Origin: Opitutales bacterium
Lineage (GTDB): Bacteria > Verrucomicrobiota > Verrucomicrobiia > Opitutales > Intestinicryptomonadaceae
NCBI GenBank assembly: GCA_017526045.1
Contig: JAFXRX010000097.1
Location: 1 to 7,665, forward strand
Reading direction: 5' to 3'
Length of the DNA: 7,665 nt
Shown: positions 1-6,361 of the stretch, piece by piece
How the letters are laid out: each line of letters begins with the position of its first letter
Position numbering within the stretch: position 1 is the stretch's first letter
Program-made: the position numbers and the translations under genes
The notes under the pieces: generated by a model
The model's database searches: none
The model's input: only the letters and a program-made list of their open reading frames with translations
What the model was told of the DNA's origin: nothing

Positions 1-16
1 CTGAGCTACTACCACC
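1..16 (-). tRNA. 5' end of a tRNA, probably tRNA-His, cut by the window edge
   Basis: Read on the minus strand from base 16, the sequence is GGTGGTAG followed by TAGCTCAG. TAGCTCAG is the near-universal U8-A9 and D-stem start of bacterial tRNAs. The seven bases before it (15 to 9) fit an acceptor strand. The extra G at 16 fits the G-1 that is special to tRNA-His, and the E. coli tRNA-His 5' end (GGTGGCTATAGCTCAG) is very similar. The anticodon and the rest of the cloverleaf lie outside the window, so the His identity is inference from the acceptor strand alone. Confidence 0.55.
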
Positions 17-32
17 ATGAAATAAAGCCTCT

Positions 33-61
33 TAATCAATCACCTTTATCCGATTTGTCAA
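33..61 (-). promoter_or_regulatory. Possible tRNA promoter with consensus -35 box
   Basis: On the minus strand a perfect TTGACA (56-61) lies about 40 bases upstream of the presumed tRNA 5' end. At 17-nt spacing the -10 hexamer would be TGATTA (33-38), a poor match; GATTAA at 18 nt is only slightly better. The perfect -35 and its position favour a stable-RNA promoter, but the -10 assignment is weak. Confidence 0.35.
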
Positions 62-126
62 GCGTTTTGATGCAACTTTTTTCGCCACGAATTTCGCGTT
101 TTTCTTCCCGAAAAAATCCTTAGTGT

Positions 127-154
127 TTGACTTTGTTTTCCGCCGCGCTTTAAT
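127..154 (+). promoter_or_regulatory. Sigma70-like promoter of purT
   Basis: A -35 box TTGACT (127-132, 5/6 to consensus) and a -10 box TTTAAT (149-154, 5/6) are separated by 16 nt. Transcription would start near 161. That is downstream of an in-frame ATG at 158, so that ATG would not be in the message, whereas the ATG at 179 would have a leader of roughly 18 nt. The promoter therefore helps decide the purT start. No purine-riboswitch-like structure fits in so short a leader. Confidence 0.5.
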
Positions 155-178
155 TGAATGCGTAATTTTTCTAATTAT

Positions 179-1366
179 ATGGTCAAAATCGGAACTGTTT
201 TCAAAAGCACTGCAAAACGCGCCATGCTGCTTGGCAGCGGCGAGCTCGGCAGGGAAGTCGCAATCGAATTAAAACGCTACGGCGTCGAAGTCATCGCCGT
301 CGACAAATACGCCAACGCGCCCGCGATGCAAATCGCCGACCGCTCGCACGTAATTTCAATGCTCGACGCCGCCGCGCTCGAAGCCGTTATCCGCAAGGAA
401 ATGCCCGACATCATCATTCCCGAAGTCGAGGCGATTGCCACTTCAAAGCTCATGGAGCTCGAGGCGGAGGGCTTTAACGTAATCCCGACCGCCAAGGCTG
501 TAAACTTCACGATGAACCGCGAAAACATCCGAACTTTGGCGGCTGAAAAGCTCGGCATGAAAACTTCCCCATACATCTTTGCAAGCAGCGAGGCGGAGTT
601 CGAGGAGGCCGTAAAGAAAATCGGGCTTCCGTGCGTGGTAAAGCCAATCATGAGCTCTTCTGGGCACGGGCAGAGCGTCGTCAAAACCCCCGCCGACATC
701 AAGAAGGCGTGGGAGTATTCGCAAAGCGGCGGGCGCTCGGGCGCGGGCAAGGTGATTGTCGAGGGCTTTATAAATTTCGACTATGAAATCACGATGCTTA
801 CTGTGCGCCACGAGGGCGGGACTTCGTTTTGCAAGCCCGTCGGCCACAGGCAGGTTGACGGCGATTACCGCGTAAGCTGGCAGCCCGCGGCGATGTCGGA
901 AAAGGCAATCGCGAAGGCGCAGGAGTACGCCAAGAAAATCACCGACGCCCTGGGCGGCCGCGGCATTTTCGGAGTTGAGCTTTTCATTAAAGACGACGAC
1001 GTGATTTTTAGCGAAGTTTCCCCGCGCCCGCACGACACGGGAATGGTCACGATGATTTCGCAAAACCTCTCGCAGTTTGCGCTGCACGCCCGCGCGATTT
1101 TGGGCTTGCCCATTCCCGAAATCGAGCATTTCGGCCCTTCCGCAAGCCGCGCCGTCGTCGTAGAGGGCGACTGCAACGAGGTGGTTTTCGGCAATCTCGA
1201 AAAAGTTTTGGAGCGTCCCAAAACCGACATGCGCATTTTCGGCAAGCCGCAGGTTCGCGGCCACCGCAGAATGGCGGTGCTTCTGGCGCGGGCGGGCTCG
1301 ACCGACGAGGCCCGCAAAATCACAAAGCAGATGCTTGCCGACTTGCAAATCGAAACTTCGATGTAG
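179..1366 (+). CDS. purT: Formate-dependent phosphoribosylglycinamide formyltransferase (GAR transformylase 2)
   Basis: PurT is a cytosolic ATP-grasp enzyme that makes formyl-GAR from GAR, formate and ATP, the folate-independent third step of purine synthesis. The 395-aa product (E. coli 392) aligns almost without gaps. GAR-contacting Glu22, Glu82 and Asp286, ATP-contacting Arg114 and Lys155, and Mg ligands Glu267 and Glu279 fall at the E. coli numbers; the C-terminal Lys356 and Arg363/Arg364 are shifted by one. The motif SEVSPRPHDTGMVT (278-291) is diagnostic. I chose ATG 179 because it gives the E. coli N-terminus exactly (15 residues before MLLGSGELG). An in-frame ATG at 158 adds seven residues from AT-rich sequence and lies upstream of the predicted transcription start. 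In the ATP-binding loop SSSGxGQ the usual Lys is His163. It appears monocistronic, with its own promoter and terminator. No Shine-Dalgarno is visible. Confidence 0.97.
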   Translation: MVKIGTVFKSTAKRAMLLGSGELGREVAIELKRYGVEVIAVDKYANAPAMQIADRSHVISMLDAAALEAVIRKEMPDIIIPEVEAIATSKLMELEAEGFNVIPTAKAVNFTMNRENIRTLAAEKLGMKTSPYIFASSEAEFEEAVKKIGLPCVVKPIMSSSGHGQSVVKTPADIKKAWEYSQSGGRSGAGKVIVEGFINFDYEITMLTVRHEGGTSFCKPVGHRQVDGDYRVSWQPAAMSEKAIAKAQEYAKKITDALGGRGIFGVELFIKDDDVIFSEVSPRPHDTGMVTMISQNLSQFALHARAILGLPIPEIEHFGPSASRAVVVEGDCNEVVFGNLEKVLERPKTDMRIFGKPQVRGHRRMAVLLARAGSTDEARKITKQMLADLQIETSM

Positions 1367-1387
1367 CCGAAAATTTTTCCGCTTTTT

Positions 1388-1415
1388 AGGGGGCGAATTT
1401 GCCGCCCCCTTTTTT
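1388..1415 (+). terminator. Rho-independent terminator of purT
   Basis: A perfect 7-bp stem GGGGGCG (1389-1395) / CGCCCCC (1403-1409) with a 7-nt loop is extended by an A1388-T1410 pair and followed by a T-tract (1410-1415). It starts 21 nt after the purT stop. The T-tract lies on the plus strand only, so it acts in the purT direction. It ends four bases before the hrpB ATG. Confidence 0.9.
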
Positions 1416-1419
1416 GTTT

Positions 1420-3939
1420 ATGAGCCTGCCCATCGACGACATCAAAGAGACGCTCTTTAGCGCGCTGCAGCGCGGCACGAGGAAATTCGCCGTTTACGCG
1501 CCCACGGGCTCGGGCAAATCGACGCGCCTGCCGATTATGCTTTCGGAAAAAATCGAGGGCAGAATTTTGGTCTTGCAGCCTCGCAGGGTCGCCGCGCGCC
1601 TGCTTGCAAAGTATGTCGCAGGCCAAATGAATTCGCGGGCGGGCGACTGGGCGGGCTGGCACATCAGAATGGAGAAAAATTTTTCGCCGCGCACGAAGGT
1701 GGTTTTTCTAACCGAGGGCGTGCTGGCGCGAATGATTTTGTCAGACCCGAATTTAAGCGGGGTTGGCGCGATAATCTTCGACGAATTCCACGAGAGGAAT
1801 TTGTTTAGCGACATTTCTTTTGCGCTTGCGATGAAGGCTGTGGCAAGCCGCAGGAAGGACTTGGCGATTTTCGTCTGCTCCGCCTCGTTTGACATAGAAA
1901 AAATTTCCGAATTTTTGGGCGATGGAGCGGTTAGGCTCGAATGCGCCTCGAGGCTTCATAAAATCGACGTCGAATATTCTCCCGTGCGCGGCGCAAACGA
2001 AAAGATTTGGGACAGGGCGGCTCTTGAATTTGAGAGGCTCGCCCGCGAAAACAGCGAGGGAGACTTTCTTGTTTTTATGCCGGGCGCGTACGAAATTTCC
2101 CGCGCGATTTCGGCAATCCTTAAAATGCCGTCGTCCCGCGGAATGGAGGTTTTGCCGCTGCACGGCTCGCTAAGCTCCGAGATGCAGGACAGGGCCGTCG
2201 CAAAATCGCAAAAAAGAAAAGTGGTTGTTGCAACAAATATCGCCGAGACTTCGCTTACGATTGACGGGGTGAAGTTTGTGATAGACTCCGGGCTTGCTAG
2301 GGTTGCGAGGTATGATTTCGCGCGGGGTGTGAACACTTTGTTTGTCGAGCGGATTTCCTACGCCTCCGCCGTGCAGCGCGCCGGGCGCGCGGGCAGGACT
2401 TCCGACGGAATTGCGGTCAGGCTTTGGCGGCAGAGCGAGGAGGCTGATTTCGAAAAAAATTTGCAGCCCGAAATTTTGCGCCTTGATTTGAGCCAGATTT
2501 TGCTGTGGCTGAAAGTCGCGGGGCTCGAGATTGAAAGCCTGCCGCTTTTGGACGTTCCTTCCCCTGAAAAAATCGACTCTGCTTGCGGGCTTTTGAAGGA
2601 CTTGGGGCTTATCGACAAATTCGGCAACGCCACGGCTTTGGGCGCAAAAATTTCCGCGCTGCCCACCGAAGCGCGGTACGGCAGAATGATTGTCGAGGCG
2701 GCGCGCAGGGGAGTGCTAAAGGATGTGTCGCTAATGGCGGCGGTCTCGCAGGTCGGGAGCGTGCGCGCAGAGACGGGCGACGAGCGGGCTGAGTTTGAGC
2801 TTGGCGAAATGGCGGGAAAATGCCCGTCCGAATTGGCGGAAACCGCCCGCGTTTGCGAGCTTGCCCGCGAAAGAAAATTCGATTTGGACTTCTGCCGCAG
2901 ATACGGCATAAATTCGGCAAACGCCAGAAGGGTCTTTGAATACGCGCGGGAATTTAGGAGCCTTTTCTCGGCGGAGGAGAGCCCGAAAATTTTGGAGGAT
3001 GTTGAAAGCGCGGCGGCAAAGTCTGTTTTGTGCGCGTTTTCCGACAGGGTTTGCGCGAGGCTCAACAAGGGGACGCTCGCCTGCAATATTTCGGGCGGCA
3101 GGCGCGGCGAAATCAGGCGGCAGTCGAAAAAATACGCCGCGGATATTTTTGTCGCGACGGAGCTTGGCGAGCAGAATTTGGCGGGGCGTGCTGCGATTAT
3201 GGCATCGGGAATTGTGCCCGTTAAAAAGGAGTGGCTCGAGGAGCTTTTCCCGAACGATTTTTCGCGCTCCGAGGAGGTGGAATTCGACGCCGACTCAAAG
3301 AGGGTTGTGGCGCAAAAATCCGTAAAGTTCCGCGACCTTGTTTTGGAGCGGACTATCGGCGCCCCCGCGTCCGCCGACGCCGCCGCGAAGATTTATTGCG
3401 ACATGATTTTTGCGGGGAAGCTTGCGCTGAAAAACTGGTCTGACGAGGAGGACAATTTTATCGACAGGGTGAATTTTACCGCGGAAATCTGCCCAGAAAG
3501 CGGAATTGCGAAAATCGACGAAGAGGCAAAGCGCATGGTTTTCGAGCAGATGTGCCTCGAAAAAAATTCGTACTCCGAAATACGCGCGGCGAATGTTTTG
3601 CCGTTTTTGAAAAGCTGGCTTTCAGCGGAGCAGCTTTCGATGCTTGAGTATCTCGCGCCCGAATTCGCGGTTTTGCCAAACCGCCGCAAGCCCGTTAAAA
3701 TCCGCTACGAGCTGGGCTTGAAGCGCGCGGTGGTGTCGGCGAAATTTTCGGAGCTTTACGATTTCGACCCGCGCAAAATAAAAATTGCGGGCGGCAAAAT
3801 CGCGCCGACATTTGAAATTCTCGCGCCCAACGGACGCCCCGTGCAGATAACGCAAAATTTGGGCGAGTTTTGGAAGACTTCGTGGGCGGAGGTCAAAAAG
3901 CAGCTGAAGGCGCGCTATCCCAAGCACTTCAAGGATTAG
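1420..3939 (+). CDS. hrpB: ATP-dependent helicase HrpB (DExH-box)
   Basis: This is a DEAH/RHA-type (SF2) nucleic-acid helicase of the HrpB family; the family's cellular role is poorly defined. The 839-aa product (E. coli about 809) has Walker A PTGSGKST (28-35), Walker B DEFHER (121-126), motif III SAS (154-156, usually SAT), motif V TNIAETSLTIDG (272-283) and motif VI QRAGRAGR (319-326). A helicase-associated region follows (about 360-450). The HrpB-specific C-terminus includes NGRPVQITQNLGEFWKTSWAEV (split here as NGRPVQITQ, 804-812, and NLGEFWKTSW, 813-822) and RYPKH (832-836). It ends three residues after PKH, where E. coli HrpB continues with a Trp-Pro tail. I chose ATG 1420 because it aligns with the family N-terminus (MSLP). 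A TTG at 1399 lies inside the purT terminator loop and is unlikely. No Shine-Dalgarno and no clear promoter are seen. The 3' end overlaps the convergent glycosylase gene by 11 bp. Confidence 0.95.
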   Translation: MSLPIDDIKETLFSALQRGTRKFAVYAPTGSGKSTRLPIMLSEKIEGRILVLQPRRVAARLLAKYVAGQMNSRAGDWAGWHIRMEKNFSPRTKVVFLTEGVLARMILSDPNLSGVGAIIFDEFHERNLFSDISFALAMKAVASRRKDLAIFVCSASFDIEKISEFLGDGAVRLECASRLHKIDVEYSPVRGANEKIWDRAALEFERLARENSEGDFLVFMPGAYEISRAISAILKMPSSRGMEVLPLHGSLSSEMQDRAVAKSQKRKVVVATNIAETSLTIDGVKFVIDSGLARVARYDFARGVNTLFVERISYASAVQRAGRAGRTSDGIAVRLWRQSEEADFEKNLQPEILRLDLSQILLWLKVAGLEIESLPLLDVPSPEKIDSACGLLKDLGLIDKFGNATALGAKISALPTEARYGRMIVEAARRGVLKDVSLMAAVSQVGSVRAETGDERAEFELGEMAGKCPSELAETARVCELARERKFDLDFCRRYGINSANARRVFEYAREFRSLFSAEESPKILEDVESAAAKSVLCAFSDRVCARLNKGTLACNISGGRRGEIRRQSKKYAADIFVATELGEQNLAGRAAIMASGIVPVKKEWLEELFPNDFSRSEEVEFDADSKRVVAQKSVKFRDLVLERTIGAPASADAAAKIYCDMIFAGKLALKNWSDEEDNFIDRVNFTAEICPESGIAKIDEEAKRMVFEQMCLEKNSYSEIRAANVLPFLKSWLSAEQLSMLEYLAPEFAVLPNRRKPVKIRYELGLKRAVVSAKFSELYDFDPRKIKIAGGKIAPTFEILAPNGRPVQITQNLGEFWKTSWAEVKKQLKARYPKHFKD

Positions 3940-4783
3940 CGCGGATGTCGGCAAAGAGAAGCTGCTGGATGTAGCCCGCGTTTGCGCCGAACTGCGCGGA
4001 AGCGAACGCGCGGGCGTCTTTTGGGCTTTTGAGGCTGTATAGGCTTGCCATGCTTTTGGAAATCCATGTGTCGACAGGGAACGCCTCGAATTTTGCCGCG
4101 CCGAAAAGCAGGATGCAGTCCGCGACTTTTTCGCCCACTCCCGAGAGGGTCAGCAGATATTTTTTCGCCTCGGGGTAGGGCATCTCGCGCAGGCTTTCGG
4201 GGTCGAATTTGTCGGCGAGAATTTTTTGCGCCGCGCGCTTTAAGTAGGCGGCGCGGAAGCCGAGCTTGCAGCTTTTCAAGACTTCGTCGGGCGCGTTTGC
4301 GATTTTTTCAAAGCTTGGCAGCGCGTGGAAATTCGGCGCAATTTCGTCGCCGAGATATTTTGAAAGAAGCCCGACGCACTGCTTTATCTGGACGATGCGC
4401 TTGCTCGAGGAGCAGATGAAGCAGATTATCGCCTCGCGCGGGGTTTGGCGCAAAATTCGCAGCGTCGGGAATTTTTTTGCGGCGGCTTTTACGCGCGGGT
4501 CGGCGCAGCTTTTTACAATGGAGGCGTAGTCTCTTTCAAAATCCAGAAATTCAGCGATTTTTTTTGCGGCGGATTTTTTGTCCGCGCCCTTTAAAATTTG
4601 CGCCGAGACTTTGCCGCTTCCCTCCAAAATCAGGCGGGCTGCGACGTTTTCAAACACGCCTTCAAAGGTATTTTTTTCGACCTGCCGCCAGCGGAAAGAC
4701 TGCCCGCCGTCCAGCGTCTCCCTGAAATCCGAGGGGGTGAAAAACGGAGAATTTTCGAGCGCGAATTTTTCGGAAAACGGCAT
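3929..4783 (-). CDS. ogg: 8-oxoguanine DNA glycosylase/AP lyase, OGG1 family
   Basis: The enzyme is expected to excise 8-oxoguanine opposite cytosine and nick the abasic site (base-excision repair). The 284-aa product has the OGG1 N-terminal domain with GQSFRW (27-32), the core FICSS (122-126; the same five residues occur in human OGG1), LGFRA (174-178), and a helix-hairpin-helix LSGVGEKVADC (213-223) supplying the Schiff-base Lys219. The catalytic Asp238 lies in FPVDTW (235-240). The 19-residue Lys-Asp distance equals that of human Lys249 and Asp268. It is the last gene of a minus-strand cluster. Its ATG shares one base with the upstream lipoprotein stop (TAATG), which suggests translational coupling. 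A GGAG sits 12 nt upstream, too far for a normal ribosome site. It is unrelated to MutM/Fpg. AlkA is the nearest alternative, but the GQSFRW and GVGxKVADC motifs favour Ogg. Confidence 0.92.
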   Translation of the reverse strand: MPFSEKFALENSPFFTPSDFRETLDGGQSFRWRQVEKNTFEGVFENVAARLILEGSGKVSAQILKGADKKSAAKKIAEFLDFERDYASIVKSCADPRVKAAAKKFPTLRILRQTPREAIICFICSSSKRIVQIKQCVGLLSKYLGDEIAPNFHALPSFEKIANAPDEVLKSCKLGFRAAYLKRAAQKILADKFDPESLREMPYPEAKKYLLTLSGVGEKVADCILLFGAAKFEAFPVDTWISKSMASLYSLKSPKDARAFASAQFGANAGYIQQLLFADIRANP

Positions 4784-5343
4784 TATTTATCAAGGCTCCA
4801 AAGCCACGATTTGTATTCTGCGATTGTCCTGCCCGCGGGCGTTTTTATGACTATCTTGCAGGCGTTTGGCTTTTCCTTGGGGTCTTTCCAGTCGCCGCCC
4901 GTAAGCCCGATTTTGATTTCCCTTGTTATGTTGCGCTTTTCGGGGACGACAAAGTCGAACTGGCGCACTTTCGGCGTTTTGTTCGAGTCGACGTAAAGCT
5001 CGATTTTTACGCCGTCTGATATGTTCGAGGCGCCGATTTGCGTCATGATGAAAAAGTAGAGCCCCTCGCGCGAATCTGGGTCGGAGCGCATTGTGAAATA
5101 GCCGTGGTCGAACTCCTCGCCCGTAAGGGCTTCGCCGATTGTGCGGGTTTCGGAGTCTTTAATGTAGCGGGTGCGAACGTACAAAATTTTGACGTCGGAG
5201 TTGCGGTCGTAGCCGAGCGTGTCGCCGGAGGCGTCGTCGAAATCCGACCAGTCTTTGCGGACGTTGTTTTCGAGGTCCGACGAGCAGGCGCAAAGCGCAG
5301 CCAAGCCGAGCATTGCAAAAATTGCGCGTATTATGTTCTTCAT
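4783..5343 (-). CDS. Putative outer-membrane lipoprotein of unknown function
   Basis: The 186-aa product starts with a type II signal peptide: positive Lys2 and Arg6, a hydrophobic core (about 7-17) and a lipobox LCAC with the lipidated residue probably Cys20. Ser at +2 (no Asp) predicts sorting to the outer membrane by the E. coli Lol rule. The mature part begins with an acidic linker (23-45), then looks beta-rich with alternating polar and hydrophobic stretches (52-60, 95-101, 112-118, 128-133, 141-147, 162-168) and ends in an aromatic tail KSWLWSL. That pattern suggests a beta-sandwich, but I recognise no family and assign no function. The gene starts 4 nt after the stop of the barrel gene and its stop overlaps the ogg ATG, so the three are probably co-transcribed. 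An association with the barrel protein at the outer membrane is inference. Confidence 0.85.
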   Translation of the reverse strand: MKNIIRAIFAMLGLAALCACSSDLENNVRKDWSDFDDASGDTLGYDRNSDVKILYVRTRYIKDSETRTIGEALTGEEFDHGYFTMRSDPDSREGLYFFIMTQIGASNISDGVKIELYVDSNKTPKVRQFDFVVPEKRNITREIKIGLTGGDWKDPKEKPNACKIVIKTPAGRTIAEYKSWLWSLDK

Positions 5344-5347
5344 AAAT

Positions 5348-6250
5348 TTAGAATATAAAGCCGATCGAAGTATTTATCCAGAGCAAATTGTTGGGGCTGT
5401 TTTTGAGAAAGTCAAAATCTTTCGCGCCGTCGTTGTGGGCGTAGCCGCCGCCGACAGTGAAGCGCCAATGCTCGCAAAGCACGTATTCAAGCCGCGCTTC
5501 CGCCTGCGCGAAAAAGTAGTTGTTGTGCGGAAGCCTGCCGTTTACTTCGTCGTCGGCAGTCCAGCGGTTCGCCTTGACGTAGCCGCCGTAAATTTCCATT
5601 ACAAGCGACAAATTCTCGATGCCGGTAATGCATTTGAGGTCGAAAATCGGGTTGAAGCCGAAAGTGATTTTGTTCGAGTCGTAGTCGAAATTGTAGGTGT
5701 AGTAAACGAAGGGCTTTAAAATGAAATCGTAGATAAAGCCGATGTAAATGTCGCCGGTAAAGCGGGTTCCCGCGCCCGTTATGCCCGCGCCCGAAATGCG
5801 CTTTGTGGCGTACACCAGCGTGCCGCCGAGGTCGATGTGCAGGTCTTTGGTAAGGTTGTATTTCCAGCCGCCCAAAAACCTGAAAATATTCGCGAAGCTG
5901 TTGTCGAAGGGGATAATCGCGTCGAGCTGCGTGTAGCCGTCGCCGTTGAAGAGCTCGCCGTTGTCTTCAAGGGAGGCTGCGAAAGTGTTGTTTGAAGTCC
6001 TCATTCCGTCGAAGACTATATTCGAGGCGTATTCGACGCTTAAAACGGTTCTATGCTCCGCGTAAACGCCAAGATGCTCCAGAAACGTTTTGTCTTCGAG
6101 TCCGTCGAGGGCTATCGGGTTTACGTAAAGCGGGTCGTCGGAGGAGATTTCGGTAATCCCGAATTCGGCGGGGTTGCCTATCGGGGAAATGCGCGCGTGC
6201 GCGGAGTTAAATATACAAAGCACCAAAAATAATGCGGCGAATTTTTTCAT
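5348..6250 (-). CDS. Putative outer-membrane beta-barrel protein of unknown function
   Basis: The 300-aa product begins with a Sec signal peptide, MKKFAALFLVL with cleavage likely after AHA (17-19). The mature chain has many alternating-hydrophobic segments joined by Gly/Asn/Asp turns, for example IDLGGTLVYA (139-148), GDIYIGFIYDF (166-176), KPFVYYTYNFDY (179-190), KITFGFNPIF (194-203), LSLVMEIYGGY (214-224), FFAQAEARLEYVL (246-258) and WRFTVGGGYAH (262-272). It ends in SIGFIF, a C-terminal Phe typical of the BAM recognition signal. Its size would suit a 10-14-strand barrel. Two mature cysteines (207, 259) could pair. I chose ATG 6250 because the signal peptide starts there; an in-frame ATG at 6319 adds 23 residues that spoil it and enters the promoter region. 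It is the first gene of the barrel-lipoprotein-ogg cluster. The substrate is unknown and no named family is recognised. Confidence 0.85.
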   Translation of the reverse strand: MKKFAALFLVLCIFNSAHARISPIGNPAEFGITEISSDDPLYVNPIALDGLEDKTFLEHLGVYAEHRTVLSVEYASNIVFDGMRTSNNTFAASLEDNGELFNGDGYTQLDAIIPFDNSFANIFRFLGGWKYNLTKDLHIDLGGTLVYATKRISGAGITGAGTRFTGDIYIGFIYDFILKPFVYYTYNFDYDSNKITFGFNPIFDLKCITGIENLSLVMEIYGGYVKANRWTADDEVNGRLPHNNYFFAQAEARLEYVLCEHWRFTVGGGYAHNDGAKDFDFLKNSPNNLLWINTSIGFIF

Positions 6251-6263
6251 ATAGGCGCATATA

Positions 6264-6269
6264 ATTTTA
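6264..6269 (-). promoter_or_regulatory. Possible -10 element for the barrel-lipoprotein-ogg cluster
   Basis: On the minus strand TAAAAT (5/6 to TATAAT) lies 13 nt before the barrel ATG, within the AT-rich run TAAAATTATAT. No -35 box at normal spacing is convincing: TTGCTT is only 14 nt upstream. This is the best candidate in the spacer but weak. Confidence 0.25.
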
Positions 6270-6270
6270 G

Positions 6271-6285
6271 TTTTGGGGGGCAAAA
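6271..6285. repeat. Small inverted repeat in the divergent spacer
   Basis: TTTTG (6271-6275) and CAAAA (6281-6285) flank a run of G on the plus strand. The arms are only five bases and could arise by chance. It overlaps the place where a -10/-35 spacer for the minus-strand cluster would lie, so it could be an operator. Confidence 0.2.
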
Positions 6286-6297
6286 GCAACCATTTTC

Positions 6298-6331
6298 TTT
6301 GCGCAAAAATTAATTGCAAAAACAGCGCAAA
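6298..6331. repeat. Palindrome and repeated GCGCAAA in the divergent promoter region
   Basis: A perfect 10-bp palindrome TTTGCGCAAA (6298-6307) is followed by the palindrome AATTAATT (6308-6315). A second copy of GCGCAAA (6325-6331) lies 24 bp from the first (6301-6307). The elements overlap the predicted -35 and spacer of uppS, a position suited to a regulator site. No regulator is identified. Confidence 0.3.
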
Positions 6332-6342
6332 TCGTATTTATT
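6314..6342 (+). promoter_or_regulatory. Possible promoter of uppS-cdsA
   Basis: TTGCAA (6314-6319, 4/6 to TTGACA) and TTTATT (6337-6342, 4/6 to TATAAT) are separated by 17 nt. Transcription would start near 6349, leaving a leader of about 13 nt before the uppS ATG. Both boxes are modest matches in AT-rich sequence. Confidence 0.3.
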
Positions 6343-6361
6343 TTAACTTCGTATTACAATT

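Noticed and set aside
443..1348. 301-codon open frame on the minus strand opposite purT
   Set aside because: It lies wholly within a certain gene, its translation is rich in Arg, His and Ala with no recognisable motif, and it is explained by the codon bias of purT.
1399..1419. TTG start for hrpB at 1399
   Set aside because: It falls in the loop of the purT terminator and encodes a Pro/Phe lead (MPPPFLF) that HrpB proteins lack.
2358..3086. 242-codon minus-strand open frame opposite hrpB
   Set aside because: It is low-complexity Ser/Ala-rich, the typical mirror of a helicase gene with this codon use, and has no start signal.
4598..4996. 132-codon plus-strand open frame over the ogg/lipoprotein junction
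   Set aside because: It is antisense to two genes that are supported by motifs, and it shows no domain, promoter or ribosome site.
5219..5719. 166-codon plus-strand open frame across the lipoprotein and barrel genes
   Set aside because: It spans the junction of two well-supported minus-strand genes with signal peptides. The Val/Ala-rich translation resembles a codon-bias shadow.
6251..6319. N-terminal extension of the barrel protein to the ATG at 6319
   Set aside because: It adds 23 residues before a clear signal peptide and would place the start inside the regulatory spacer.
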